Assembly: GCF_021976095.1 (NCBI RefSeq)
Contig: NW_025813483.1
Coordinates: forward strand, 13,371,800 to 13,435,799
Reading direction: 5' to 3'
DNA from: Xenia sp. Carnegie-2017
Taxonomy: Eukaryota; Cnidaria; Anthozoa; Malacalcyonacea; Xeniidae
DNA: 64,000 bases
Position 1 is the first letter of the stretch. Each line of letters begins with the position of its first letter. The notes under the pieces are model-generated. The model saw only the letters and a program-made list of their open reading frames with translations. It did not search any database and was not told the DNA's origin. The position numbers were made by a program, and so were the translations under genes. Positions 21,380 to 33,349 of the stretch are shown here, in pieces.

Positions 21380-22444
21380 ATGGCCGACAGGTTAGCTGAT
21401 ATACGAACAAGAGTGACATTGCAAGAACACGGTCTTATTAATGTGAGATATAGAAGAATTTCATTGATTGAATGTAAAAATATTGAAAATTATTCGGATG
21501 TAAAGATATTGACAGCTATAGGAAATATTTGGCACAGGGTTTTCAAATTCAATTTTAGTTTAAAATCACGCTAATGAATCCAATGCTTTGTTAGACACAA
21601 AATACAGCATATCCTGGCTCGTATCATGGCTTTGATGATTCTTGGAAGTTTGAAGAATTCAAGAAGGTGATCTTGTTGTTTTAAGTTTTCACAACTTAGA
21701 AAGCTTGTAATCCATTCGTGTTTTGTTTCGGATCTTGAATGAATGTTCTCCCTGGCTTTAGAACTTTCGCGTAGAGATTTCGAAATTAACTGATCAAGAT
21801 ATTCAATTTGACATGATTGGTATTGATGCATCCATAGCCAATGCATTTCGTCGAATTCTCCTTGCTGAGGTGCCGACCATGGCCTTTGAGAAAATACACA
21901 TCTTTAATAACACTACAATAATACAAGATGAGGTATGACTGTTGTGTATATTTTAAAATTAAATAAATCATCTCTAAATCAAGATGTAATGTGTATTTAT
22001 TTATTTAACCTGTCCATTTAGGTTCTTGTTCATAGATTGGGACTTATTCCAATCTTTGCTGATCCACGATTGTTCACTTTCAAAACGGAAGAGGAGGAAT
22101 CCACTGAGCATAATGTTATTGAGTTTGAAATCAAAGTGAAATGTAGACGAAATCCAGATGCTTCAAAGAATGCAACTGATCCAAATGAGTTATATATCAA
22201 TCATTTAGGTGAATCAAGAATGTTAAATATCCTATCTGTTATTTCTTTAATACTTTACATTTCTTTAATACTGGACTGTATCTGCATCTGCAATGTTGCA
22301 GCCTTGTCACACTGTGTCACACTGATATCAGCGTTGTGTTTGCGTGAAGGGTACAAGTGATTGTAGTCTGGTCAGCTGCCTTCACTATAAGTGACCAGGA
22401 TGTTCCACTTTGTGGAACCCTCATACATCGAAATCGACGGAGTC

Positions 22445-22479
<35 letters not shown>

Positions 22480-24233
22480 TCTTTACATTAAACCTTTGTC
22501 TGTATTTAGTTACAACAAAACATCTCAAATGGCTTCCAATGGGTGACCAAGCTAACTTGGTAAGGTAAAAAAAAGTTTCATTTTTGATGAATGATCTTTC
22601 ATTGTTAACATACCTATATAATTTTACTTTAGTTTATTTTACTATATAGTTATGTTAAGAATCTTTTCATCTTCCTTCAGTTTGGTGAAGATGGCATCCG
22701 TCCTGTGTATGATGACATTCTTATTGCTAAATTAAGACCTGGACATGTGAGGACATAAAGTAGTTATTGTTCAACTTTATCCCTATTAATCCTCGAAGCT
22801 TACATCCTGGTCTGTTTTATCAGGAACTTGACCTTCGTTTGTTTTGTGTGAAAGGAATTGGAAGAGATCACGCTAAATTTTCTCCTGTTGGTAAGTGTGA
22901 TGCATGTGTTCAGGGCCTTTGCTTGGAAGGGAAGGGCTTATGTTTTGGAAGGGTAGGGCTTGTATTTTGGAAGGGAAGGTCCTGTGTTCTTGGATGGTAA
23001 AGACTTTGTTCTAGTGCATTGGGGTTTGAGCTCTAGGAATGAAACGGATTGTGTGCTAAGATTGTAGGGCATGAGTTCCAGAAGGCAGGTTTTCTGTTGT
23101 GGGTGGCTGGGCTTGTGTACTGTACCAACCTAGGTAACCTGAAAGTTGAGCAGTAATATCTTTCTTTAGCAACTGCATCTTACCGTCTCCTGCCGGAAAT
23201 CACGATTATGAAACCTTGTGAAAATGAACTGGCGGAAAACTTATGGCCTGTTTTCCCAAAGGAGTTATAAAGATCAAGAACGTAAATGGTTTGTTTTTCC
23301 TTTTGAAATTGGTATCGCTTAAATCCGTCCATCGTGAACATCTTTCATAATTGACGTTTTGTATATTTTCTACATACGTGCTGTGTGCGTGGTTGTACAG
23401 GAATAAAAACTGCTGTTGTTGCTGATGCTAGAAAAGACACATACACTCGAGAAGTTCTACGTCATGAAGTGAGTTTCACTTACATCGATGTACACACGGC
23501 TAGAAACTCTGAGACCTCAATAGTTGTGGTGCTATTCGTATTGTTATGCTGCTCGTATTGCTCAAAGTTGCTGACAATATTTTCAACGTTGTTAGTATTG
23601 TTAACAACCTTGAATAATGTGAACATTACAAATTGTTTATTCCTAACAAAGTGACTGGTTTATATCCTGGAGCCTAGTTCTTGTTTGTTAGATCCTCATC
23701 GTCCAGGTTTGTGAAGTGCTGAGAGAAAGATTGTTGGTGTTGACTGACGTTTTGTCATCCTTAATGGCAGTCATCTTGACTCTAAGATGCGACCTGATGT
23801 TGAACAATATTGCATCAACTTGGTCAATTTTAGCCACGAAATTAAAGTGTACAGCGGTCTTTTAAGTTGTTAGAAATGATACAGACTTCCCTCCTCCATA
23901 TGAGTAACCGCGTACAAACCTACAAACCTTTCTCTCTACGATAACATCATAAGAATCAAAAGTTCTTTTCTGTTTTAGGATTTAAAAGACAGAATTAAGC
24001 TGTCGAGGGTCCGGGATCATTTTATTTGTGAGTTAAAACCTTGTAAAAATTTTGGATGCAAAATGAAGATGGTTGTGTAAATACTTGTTTGTGTCTCTTA
24101 TTGTGTTACAGTTTCCATTGAATCCACTGGCGCCCTTCCTCCCGATATTCTAGTCTCGGAAGCCATTAAAATACTCAAATCGAAATGTTCGAGTTTTCTT
24201 GCCGAAATGGATTTAAGTGAAGGCGGTGGATGA
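21380..24233 (+). CDS. POLR1C: RNA polymerase I and III subunit RPAC1
   Basis: Eleven exons: 21380-21442, 21595-21666, 21762-21932, 22022-22208, 22510-22559, 22681-22746, 22824-22890, 23170-23288, 23401-23468, 23979-24027, 24112-24233. The product is about 344 residues, against 346 in human. It is the alpha-like assembly subunit that pairs with RPAC2 and nucleates both Pol I and Pol III in the nucleus. Clear signatures are [20 protein letters not shown] with [15 protein letters not shown] (alpha N-terminal domain), [31 protein letters not shown] and [18 protein letters not shown]. Exon 8 is one base short inside aaaa at 23237-23240. Adding it restores a frame ending [15 protein letters not shown] that matches the human protein, so I call it a sequence error and not a pseudogene. 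Confidence 0.95.
22330..22480. repeat. Possible SINE-like piece ending in an (att)n microsatellite
   Basis: A (tta)n run of about 10 units occupies 22447-22477 and follows a stretch with relatively high GC for this window (ggtcagctgccttcactata, then gaccaggatgttcc). A trinucleotide tail after such a stretch is typical of SINE or LINE 3' ends, but I cannot name the family. Confidence 0.35.
22910..23010. repeat. 26-bp degenerate repeat in POLR1C intron 7
   Basis: About three to four copies of a unit like ttttggaagggaagggcttg. Purely intronic. Confidence 0.6.
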
Positions 24234-25055
24234 TTGGTAGCAATGATGGATCTCAAGTGAGTGCACTGATAATGTTCATGACACATCATATTACGAGTCT
24301 TTGCATGCAGGTTACCAGAAAAAATGGACCGATCCTCAGTTTACATTGTATTCATGGCGGAATTGTTGACTTTGACGTCGGAGAGAAAACGACATGACGT
24401 TTAACATAGAAATGATACATTTGTCTTGCTATGAACAACACCTACTGAGCCGTAACATACAGTGTAAATGTCGAGTTTCATCTTCCATTGAGTGTGCCTT
24501 TTCCAATTTCGAAAATTACAAGAGCTAGTCCAACTTTTTGTGTAATTTTTTTCTTTCTGTAAGAAAACTCAAAAATACACCACGAACAATTTAACAGTTC
24601 TTCTTTTTGCATGAAAACAATGTAAGTTAAGCCCGTTGCGAACGACGAACTTTCAATGTGATGCGTCTAACCTGTTAGAAGCATCAGATAATATATTTAT
24701 TCAATATTTCTTTTTTAATGCTTTTTGGAACATGAAATGTTACACCTCTGAAACTGGTCATAGTTATAACATAACACACATATAGCCTCTTTGTGAAGAA
24801 AGTCCTAATCTGGTTGTAGAGAATAGAGAAACTTGTTGAAAGCAGGTCTTTATTTCGTGTTATTGCAATATTTCTATTATATGGAGAGTTAAAGAATTGT
24901 TTTAATTAATATATACAATTGACTATCTTACGATTAAACACCCTAACGAGACATCAAATAATTGAACCCTTACGAACTCATGGAGTCTGTCAAATCAATC
25001 CATGGAGTCAGTTAAATAAATCCACGGTGTCAGTCTAATGAATGAACTAAAATCC
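24234..25055. other. Convergent 3' flanks of POLR1C and TECPR2
   Basis: AT-rich, no gene supported. A short tandem motif (catggagtca / ccacggtgtca) occurs near 24978-25035. It should contain both 3' untranslated regions. Confidence 0.5.
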
Positions 25056-28000
25056 TCATATCATCTCCCATTCATCTTCATCAACGACATCGTTTTCTTT
25101 TATAGCGTCCGAATCATTTTGACAAGCTTTATGCTCTTCTCTTACAAAGGTTAGAAATTTAATCTTACGATGATGTAACTTCTCCTCCTCATCAATGGCC
25201 CAGAGTTCACCCGCGCTGTCGACCGAAATTTTGGAATAAGAACCGGGCACCTTCTTCCAATAATCCCCCACACAGTTCATTTCGGATACACCATATCGAC
25301 ATACAAGTTCCCCCGCGGTAGAGATACCATAGACAAGATAACGACTTAAACACAACCTCTTCAGGTTGACACCTTTCACTTGGCGCCATTGTTCACCAAC
25401 CATAAACGTTTCTTTTACGCCATCTCTGGCGTACACCACTCCATGGACATCTGTCCCCCACACAATCAAGTCTGTGGAATTCACCTCCACGTTGGCAAAT
25501 ACGATCTTCTCTGGGTTATCGATGGGTAACCAGGCTTGCGTAAGTCCACGACACTCTTCACCAGCTACGTTGCCAACCCTTACCCATACTTGACCATCAT
25601 TGTCCACCGACCATACGGTGACCTTACCAACACTCAGATGTTTGATGCTACGAATCTCCTGCTTACGTAAATGCAGGGAGACCCATGCAAAGCCTTGTGG
25701 GTAATCCTTGGAGATTCCGTCACGGATATAGACTTTGGTGTTGTTTTGAGTACTGAAACACCATAAACCATGGGGTGAACCACTTACGAAATTCAAATCG
25801 CGATTGCTAGGACCTTCAACATTATAACTTGGACCTTTGGGATGAAAGCAGGTCAAATCTCCGGTTGGTTGTATTGCCCACACGTAGTTTGCTAGCCCAG
25901 TAGTGAAGTCGCGCCACGTAGAACTTCTCGCAGTTCCAGTTGGACAGACCATTTCCCAACATCCACCAGTGACATGCCCTCGACATGCGTGAAGAGCGTT
26001 CTTTGTGTCCAACAGCCAGACACCACTATGTGGGTCACAACAAATCTGTTTGGGTGATCCGCCATCTCTGAAAAGCGACAGCGCCATATCTTTGGTGGAC
26101 TGGAGAAGACCCTTGGCAGCCTGACGAAGATACTCCGAGGTGCGCGCATTACGATAAGCTGAGCCAACAGACGAAATAAAGTTGTACGTAGACTCGAAAA
26201 GAGATGGATCGTCGATGATGTATTGTCCCAGAGTAACTTGGTACCAGACCTCTTCTGTAGAGGCCTGAGGCTTGAACCAAATGACATCATCCAGAGTTAT
26301 AGTCCACAGAGTACCATCACAAGTCATGTGTAACCATTTAGCTTTTTTGTCTAAACAAAGACAACAAACATGTTATAGACATGAAATAAAATACGACTGA
26401 TGAAATTTTATGAAACGAAAAAACAAGAAGATATGACGATGTTCTACTGCATTGATTTGGACATAAAATAAAAGCATTATGACACAACAGCGACAAATGA
26501 AAAAGCCTCAAAGAAGAACAATAGACATCAAAGAAAAGAATGAAGGGAAAAATGAACAAATCTGGATAAATAGAAACCACGTTGTGTAGTTATAAACACT
26601 GCAGTTCAGACAACAAAGAATGAACTAAAATTGTTTTATGGTGAATTTTTGAAAGAAACAACATTGAGGACAGGTTAAAACATGAAAGATTTCCATTAAG
26701 TGACCACCATTACGACAAGATGTTTTTTTCTTCACCTTCGGTCTTCCATGAGGCCTTCTTTCCGACGTTATTTCCTAAGCAATAAAGAAACCAACGATGA
26801 AAATAATATTGACAAATTTCTTCAATAACGTATTAATAAAGACATTAAACCTTCACTAAACTGGAGTGTTCCATCATTAGTACGAGCCCAGATGAAATCA
26901 TCATAGCACACAATCTGGTTGAGATTAGGAACAGAACCCATAAACTTCCAGTACATATTCTCGTCCACATCACAACGGACCATTTTTAATCTTGCAGTGT
27001 CAGCACAAAATAGGCGGTTACCATCACACAATGCCCATGTGTAGGTTGCACATATCGAAAGTAGAACAACAGCTTTATGTACTTCATGGGATGATTTACC
27101 GACCGGAGATTCGTCACTAATACCTCCTCGTACAAAAGCCTTCCCGTCTTCAATACCGCATATAAAATCACACGTAGAACTCGCATACAATTGCTTAGCC
27201 TTGAAGTCAGCTTTTTCCCATCCGCCATTAGATGTTGTGTAAGGATCACAAAAGTACACTGCCCTTTCGTATTCACGCAGAAAACATATTTTGAGTGACG
27301 GAAACATGCTCTATACTTTGAGTCGTGGGTAAGGAACGTCCTGACCATGTGTCTGAATGTAGGGGAACATGATAGTCTTTTGGGAGTAATTTGGACGAAT
27401 TGGAGTCAATGCCAGCCTTTGTTGTGTTAGAATGCATCTCCTCCTCACTTTCAAATCCAGAATGCTCGGACGTGTTTCGGTAAATATCGATAGGTTCCGT
27501 CAAATCATGTTGAAATGAAGTCGTGTTTTCTTTTACGGTCGTAGAAGTCGTATTTGTTAAAGATTGAGCTTTTTGTTTCTTGTCATTTTTCCTCTCGTAT
27601 TCCTGAGAAGTCGCCATTGATTCATTTTTTACTTTTAATTTGTTCTCGACTTCACTCATTTCTTCTCTTTTTTTACTTTTAGAGATTATTTGTTCCGGAA
27701 ATCTATTTACATTCGTTGCTTCAGTTTGCTTTTCCTTAACAGAACCACTGGACTGATCACTTTTGATCACTTTACTATTTCCATGTTCATTACTTTCCAA
27801 AATTTCTTTCTCTTGCGGTACAACAATGTTAAGTTTGTTTGGTTTGGGGAGTCGTTTGTCATTGGTTTGTTTCTCCAAAGCAGAGTCACTGAACTCATTT
27901 TCCCTTGGTTCAATCATTTCCAAACTGTAAGGTCTTTTCACATGTGGTTTAATTGAATCTTCAGTTTGTTGTACTAAAGAAGATCCACTTGTTTGAAACT

Positions 28001-30464
28001 GTACCTGCGTTGGTTCTAAGGTTTACAAGATAAAAATATTAGGTCATATTCTGACATACTGTGTTGTTCTGAGTTTAGTCATACCGTCTTTGATTGCCCC
28101 ATCTTCTCGACTTTTGATGTTTGTGTTCTGGCGACCAATCCCCTCTCCTTCTTTCGATGCTGTGTAAACGAAACAATGTATCAAACACTTATCAGTGGAA
28201 TGGATTGCATATGAAATAAGCATGCACGCAAAGAACTAAAACAAAAGCTGAGATGGTGTAGAGTGAAGCAATAAAAGGAGATGAAGAGATAACAAGTTGT
28301 TAGAACTGATGCTCGTCAAAAATTTAAGAATTTTTATGTAAGCACCTACTTTGTTTTGCCTTCTTCTTTTTCTTACGTTTCTTCGCTGCCGTGAACACTA
28401 TATCATCGTCATGATCTTCAAGTGAAATAGCATTTATTTTATCGAAAATATCCGTCCTGGGGATCTCGTGTTCGTTTGGCACACCGACACTAGTTAGAGT
28501 CTCGACTGTCGTTGATAAATCGCATTCTTCACAATCCTTCGACTGTTCCTCAACATTCTCTTTCTATGATAAAATTGTACATGTTTAAGTTCGAGCGTGT
28601 GTAAGTAGGAAAGAAGGAGATAAAGAGAGATACTGCGTTAGGCATAATAACCCCTTCACCAGTCTTACCCAATGAACATCCGAACTGAAAAATACCTGAA
28701 CGTTGATTGGTGAAGTAAATTGCAACCCACTTTCAACTACAGCACCAGTTTCTAGTATGCTCATGGCATCCTTTGACTGTTTACCAGTTTCTTGCCAATA
28801 GCTTATAGCACCCCTTGGCTGGTAATTACCAGGTGCTATGGATCCTGCAACTACAGCATCCAAACAGGGTGATTCTACTACTCTCTCTGTGGTTAAGACC
28901 AACCTTATCAAGAAACATTCAGTTTGATACAACAAGACAAAGATCTCATGGCCACACACAGAAACTGAACAGATTTTCCCCAAGTTGCTATGACAACCTA
29001 TGACAACACCCTGTTCGATATCAAGCACCCAAATGTGATTTGAATCGCATGTGACTACATATTCACGATGGAACATTAAAAGTTTTCCAAACTGGCCATT
29101 GCTGTTGAACTTATCCTTTTTGGACAATGTCTTGATTAATGGAGGTTTATTTCCCAGTAGGGTCTTGAAAACTGATGTTGAAGATACTTTTCCATTTGCA
29201 TCTGATGTCCATATACGTAGTCCTGGTCGTGCAGCATATAATTTTTTTGTGGGCTCGCAAATTGGGTCTGTAATGAAGCAACCACCAAAAGCACCAAACC
29301 TAATAAATGAGTGTTGATGTCATATATGATTGTGGTTAATGAATGTTAATATATTCACAAGAAGTCCACATTCTCACACTTTTCGCTCTTTTTCTCCAAC
29401 TTGAATTAATGCCTCTGTTTCGAAAGACCACAGAGCTGTACGTTTATTAGTTGAAATCAGCAAAGCAACCTCTGCATACGATAGTTGTACAACAGCACTT
29501 TCCTCAGTGAGGATGATTGCAGTTTGTAAAATACCCTTGAAAAAAAAGCAATGAAGCATTGGGTAACCACTAGAAGATAAGTTAGAATTTGCAAGTACCT
29601 CTGATATTTTGACGACAGACATGGATATCTTGCCATTCTTGTCACCAGCATAAAGAATTAGGCCATCAAAGGACCATTCCAGACATGTTATCGCAGAATT
29701 ATGAATATCTTGAGCTGTTAACGAGTTGTAGGTCTAAAAAATGAGATGTAGCAGATAGTGATTATTTTTTAAACACTCTAATTCAATGTCTACAATATCT
29801 TTCAAACATCTTCAATATTTGTTAACACAATTGCAACACCTTCAATTGTTTTCAACCACTTTCAACACTTATTATCTTTTCTTTTTAATAACTTTCAATC
29901 CTTGACAATCCCTTTTTTCAACTTACAGTTCTTGTCAAACCCTTCCTTTTCACTACCTTCTTTCACTTTTCAATCATTTGAAGTAAAATTTTCATCATTT
30001 GTTTTCACATACCACATTTTGAGGTGGATCAACCAAACCAACACAAAATGAGCCAGATTCATGGCCAAATGCAACAGTTGCACTCCCTAAAGCCAGCCTT
30101 ATACATAATGCTGGGACATACTTAGTCTAAGAAGAGAGAAAAAAAACACTTTAATAAGGCAGCATTAAAAAGAAATCCATTTGATGTTTGATATTACCTC
30201 ACAATTGATATTGACAATTTTTCGGTGTTTTCTTTGGTAGACATAAGCATTACCGACATTAGTTCCTAAGGCTAGAGCAATGCTAGATACATCAAGACAA
30301 GTGTATTGTACTTGAATATCCTTTAATGAGTCGGTGAATTGATTGAAAATCGTTTTGAAATTTTTTCCTTTGACTGACGGAATGGGCTTTGCAACACGAT
30401 TTGGAAGTTCAAGCAGAATGTCATCCAGTGTACATTCTTCGCGAACCACCGGAATATCAACCAT
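25056..30464 (-). CDS. TECPR2: TECPR2 (tectonin beta-propeller repeat protein 2)
   Basis: Exons in transcript order: 30464-30198, 30126-30013, 29733-29599, 29535-29378, 29299-28696, 28563-28350, 28159-28085, 28015-26851, 26774-26736, 26350-25056; about 1,355 residues (human 1,411). The order is as in TECPR2: N-terminal WD40 repeats (for example ITCLEWSFDGLILYAGDKNG and KLYAARPGLRIW), an acidic linker with a lysine block (FTAAKKRKKKKKAKQ) in the same position as in human, then tectonin repeats (GVWLLDTKNALHACRG, GDYWKKVPGSYSKISVD). The last residues, DEDEWEMI, keep the LC3-interacting motif that ends human TECPR2. The family acts in autophagy and at ER exit sites. The start codon is the first in-frame ATG and could be preceded by another exon, since an AG lies just upstream. 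Exon 28015-26851 changes frame twice, at short ggg/ccc/ttt runs (27327-27329 and 27262-27267), as do other genes here; I read these as sequence errors. Confidence 0.92.
29760..30000. repeat. Degenerate pyrimidine-rich repeat in TECPR2 intron 2
   Basis: Loosely repeated units such as ttcaacacctt, tttcaaccac and tttcaatccttgtcaa. The same type of sequence recurs at 32575-32825, so it may be a dispersed, decayed satellite. Confidence 0.5.
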
Positions 30465-31136
30465 ACCTAAATATAATGGTAAATTGACAGCACTGGCTCC
30501 AAACTCTGGAAAACGTGTACTGCTGACGGAAAAATCCACTTCAATTTTGTCGTCATTTGTTGACAGTAATCTTTGTCTCGTACTCTCGCTCTCACCGTTT
30601 TGATATCAATGATTTGAAGTGGTTGAATGTTTTATCGATTGCAAGAAATTTATATTGATCGAATCAGCAGACTGTAAAAACTTTGAAAACATGTTTTTTA
30701 CTTACTTTTACACAAGAGCGAGCATGAAACTTTATAAGTAATTTCAGATCATTAAATGTTAAACTTCAACAAAAAAGGAATGCAATAGAAATAATCTACA
30801 TGTAAACAATAATTTTAAAACATTTATCGATATTTAAATTCGACCCGAATATTTCCGTTACGTGAAATAAGGCTGTGCAGGTAACCCAGTGATCTCTAAT
30901 CTGAATAAAAACTGGAATAATATTAACTTCTTTGGTGGTTTTATTGGTTTATCCGATTTGGTAAACACAAACGTTTGGTATCAATGATTTGTACCATGTA
31001 GTGAAAGGTGGATAATGCAGACATTAAAAATCTTGAATGATTCTCTATCATCATTTAAATAAATATTTCAGTCGTAAAAACTGTTACTTTGTCACATATA
31101 ATTGAACTTTTATACTTTCCATATTTAATCATTGGT
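30465..31136. other. Intergenic region TECPR2-cyclin H
   Basis: It separates two tandem minus-strand genes. It holds the presumed TECPR2 promoter and the cyclin H 3' flank. No repeat or motif stands out. Confidence 0.5.
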
Positions 31137-32030
31137 CTATGAATCTGATGATTTCTGACGTTTCATATCCTCATCATCACCATCTTCTGTACTCATTTTC
31201 CTCTTCTTGGTTTTCCCGGAGTTAGGATTTGGCAGTTTTTTTAATTTATCCTCAATCAATCCAACATGTTCAATGTCACACACAATCTTATTATTTACAA
31301 GTTTAATAATATCTTCAACTTTAGCAAACAAACTTCGACCTTGCTCACCTGGAGCTAGGGTATGAAGAATGTAGTTCCGAACAAGTTCTTTCGAAGCAGC
31401 ATATAATGCAGCAAGTGCAATCTGTGATGGGGCATATAAAAGAACAACATCACAGAAAAGGATAGCATTTAGAAACTGGTTTGAAATTTCACGAAATTCA
31501 TCCACATTCTCAGCATTTTGGAAACGAGTCTTGATGTCTATGAAGAACCCTTCAAGGGCTCTTTTTGGACTGTGTACTATTAAATGATAATTAAGCAATT
31601 TCATTAAACCCATTTCATTTTTCAAAATAATGTCCGTCATTCTTGACCTATCCGCTTCTGGATAAATCATGATGAATTTATCAACGGATATATTGTACTC
31701 TTCAACTTTACAAGCCATGTATAAACAAACAGAAATCATATCTCGAGGTCGATGCTCCATTACGCTCGTCTTTAGATAAATACGTTTGAAATAAACGAAA
31801 GTCGTGAACAGCACCGAATACGGGAGAGAAGGTTGAAACTGCATGCAAAGATTAAATAGTATTTTTTCGTAGTGTTTGCAAATAACTTTATGCTCCATAA
31901 TGCTGAGAAAATCGCTTCCAGGTTTAGATAATTTTTCACCATAGTTTTCAATGCATTTCAGCCGGTTTTTGTCCACTTCATTTAAGTTTGGCAATATCCA
32001 GTGCTTTCTGTGTGTACTGCCATGAAACAT
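31137..32030 (-). CDS. CCNH: Cyclin H, intronless
   Basis: A whole single-exon frame of 297 residues from ATG at 32030 (MFHGSTHRKHWILP); human cyclin H is 323 residues and begins similarly (MYHNSSQKRHW). Cyclin H partners CDK7 and MAT1 in the CDK-activating kinase and in TFIIH, in the nucleus. The two cyclin boxes are visible. The first (about residues 50-150) has an ICKHYEK motif, VYFKRIYLKTSVMEHRPRD and the core ACKVEEYN. The second follows HLIVHSPKRALEGFFIDIKT and contains LLYAPSQIALAALYAAS. The C-terminus is lysine-rich (KTKKRKMS) and acidic, as in other cyclin H proteins. No intron and no frame break, unlike most neighbours. Confidence 0.95.
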   Translation of the reverse strand: MFHGSTHRKHWILPNLNEVDKNRLKCIENYGEKLSKPGSDFLSIMEHKVICKHYEKILFNLCMQFQPSLPYSVLFTTFVYFKRIYLKTSVMEHRPRDMISVCLYMACKVEEYNISVDKFIMIYPEADRSRMTDIILKNEMGLMKLLNYHLIVHSPKRALEGFFIDIKTRFQNAENVDEFREISNQFLNAILFCDVVLLYAPSQIALAALYAASKELVRNYILHTLAPGEQGRSLFAKVEDIIKLVNNKIVCDIEHVGLIEDKLKKLPNPNSGKTKKRKMSTEDGDDEDMKRQKSSDS

Positions 32031-33349
32031 ATTCAATTTGCAGTAAATTATTGAACGTTGTGAACAATATATTTCGCCAAATATACACCACTGATATACA
32101 CGTGTTGGTTAACGGATATTTAAATTTTAGCCCATTCGGGTGCGTCAGGCACAGTCTCTTGTGCAGGCTAATGTATATGGTTGATCTGTACCATCTGTAC
32201 CAATGTTGAATGTTCTGGTACCACCATTCATTGAAATTATTTGTGTGACACTTACGGTATTAGGCATGTGTTCAACCAGTCAGATGCATTTATAACCATT
32301 AGGATTTCTGTGGTGGCTAACCAAGTTGCATAGCAAAGTGAATCTATATTCCTTATAATGTGTCTGTACTATACTTCAAGGGCACATGTTCATTAGCTGA
32401 GGTGGATTTTGTGCAAATTTGCAAATTTGTGCTTTTTCAAATAAGCACACCCAATATCATATAAAAGTAGTAACAAATCTATTGATATGTTCCAGATTCT
32501 GCCTTCAAAGAAAAATGTAAAAAATATGTTGGATGTTTTACTTGCTATATAGCAGATAGTGATCACTTAGCCAGTGAAACCCTTCCTTTAAACAACCTTC
32601 AGTCCCTGTTAACTCCTTCCTTTCCACCATTTTAAATCCTTGTCAACACCTTTCATTCAACCACCTTTAATCTTTGTCACCTATTCCATGCATTCACCTT
32701 CAATATTTGCAATTCATTCACCTTGTTTGTCAACAACTTCTTGTCATCCACCTTAAACTTTGTCAAGGTCAACAATTTCTTGTTATCCACTTTCAATCCT
32801 AGTTAAAATCTTTCAAGTTTAAACCTGCATAATGAATTGTTTTTTTTATTCTAGCTGTTCATCTTTAATTCACTGTATTTTTTCCTTTTTGTTTTGCACT
32901 GATTTAACTATTATGCAGTTATTCTGGATTACATCTATTCTATTTTCATTTTCCACTGTCACTGCCATGGTCACTGCAGCTTCTGTCGCAGAATGCATTC
33001 GACTAATCTCGAATATGAACGTTAGGCGTTCGGTAGCTTTCGGGATTCGTTCGTTGGTTTCGCAAATTAAACTTTCTCTAAATAATGAACAAATCTCGAA
33101 TTTGAGTTTTTATTTATTTCTGATTATCTGGCGTGTTATCGGCGTACTTTTAGTGAATTGTGTAGCATGAGTATTGATATTTTTGTAAGAAGCTGAAAGT
33201 TATGCGGATTTTTCTAACCAAATTAATTTTTTCTCAGTGACATTCCTAGCGTCAAAGGGTCACATGGCTTTCGAAAGTTAGCTATTTTACAAAGAAAATA
33301 AGAGATCTATGTGTTCAGAGAGAATTGAAGGCAACATATATTATCATAC
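32031..33349. other. Divergent intergenic region cyclin H-NAA30
   Basis: The upstream regions of two divergent genes. It includes a degenerate pyrimidine-rich repeat at 32575-32825 (caaccttcagtccctgttaa and similar units) like that in TECPR2 intron 2. No supported gene; an open frame at 32832-33170 has no recognisable features. Confidence 0.5.

Noticed and set aside
32832-33170. 112-residue hydrophobic frame upstream of NAA30
   Set aside because: AT-rich shadow-like frame with no recognisable family and no splice context; not supported as a gene.
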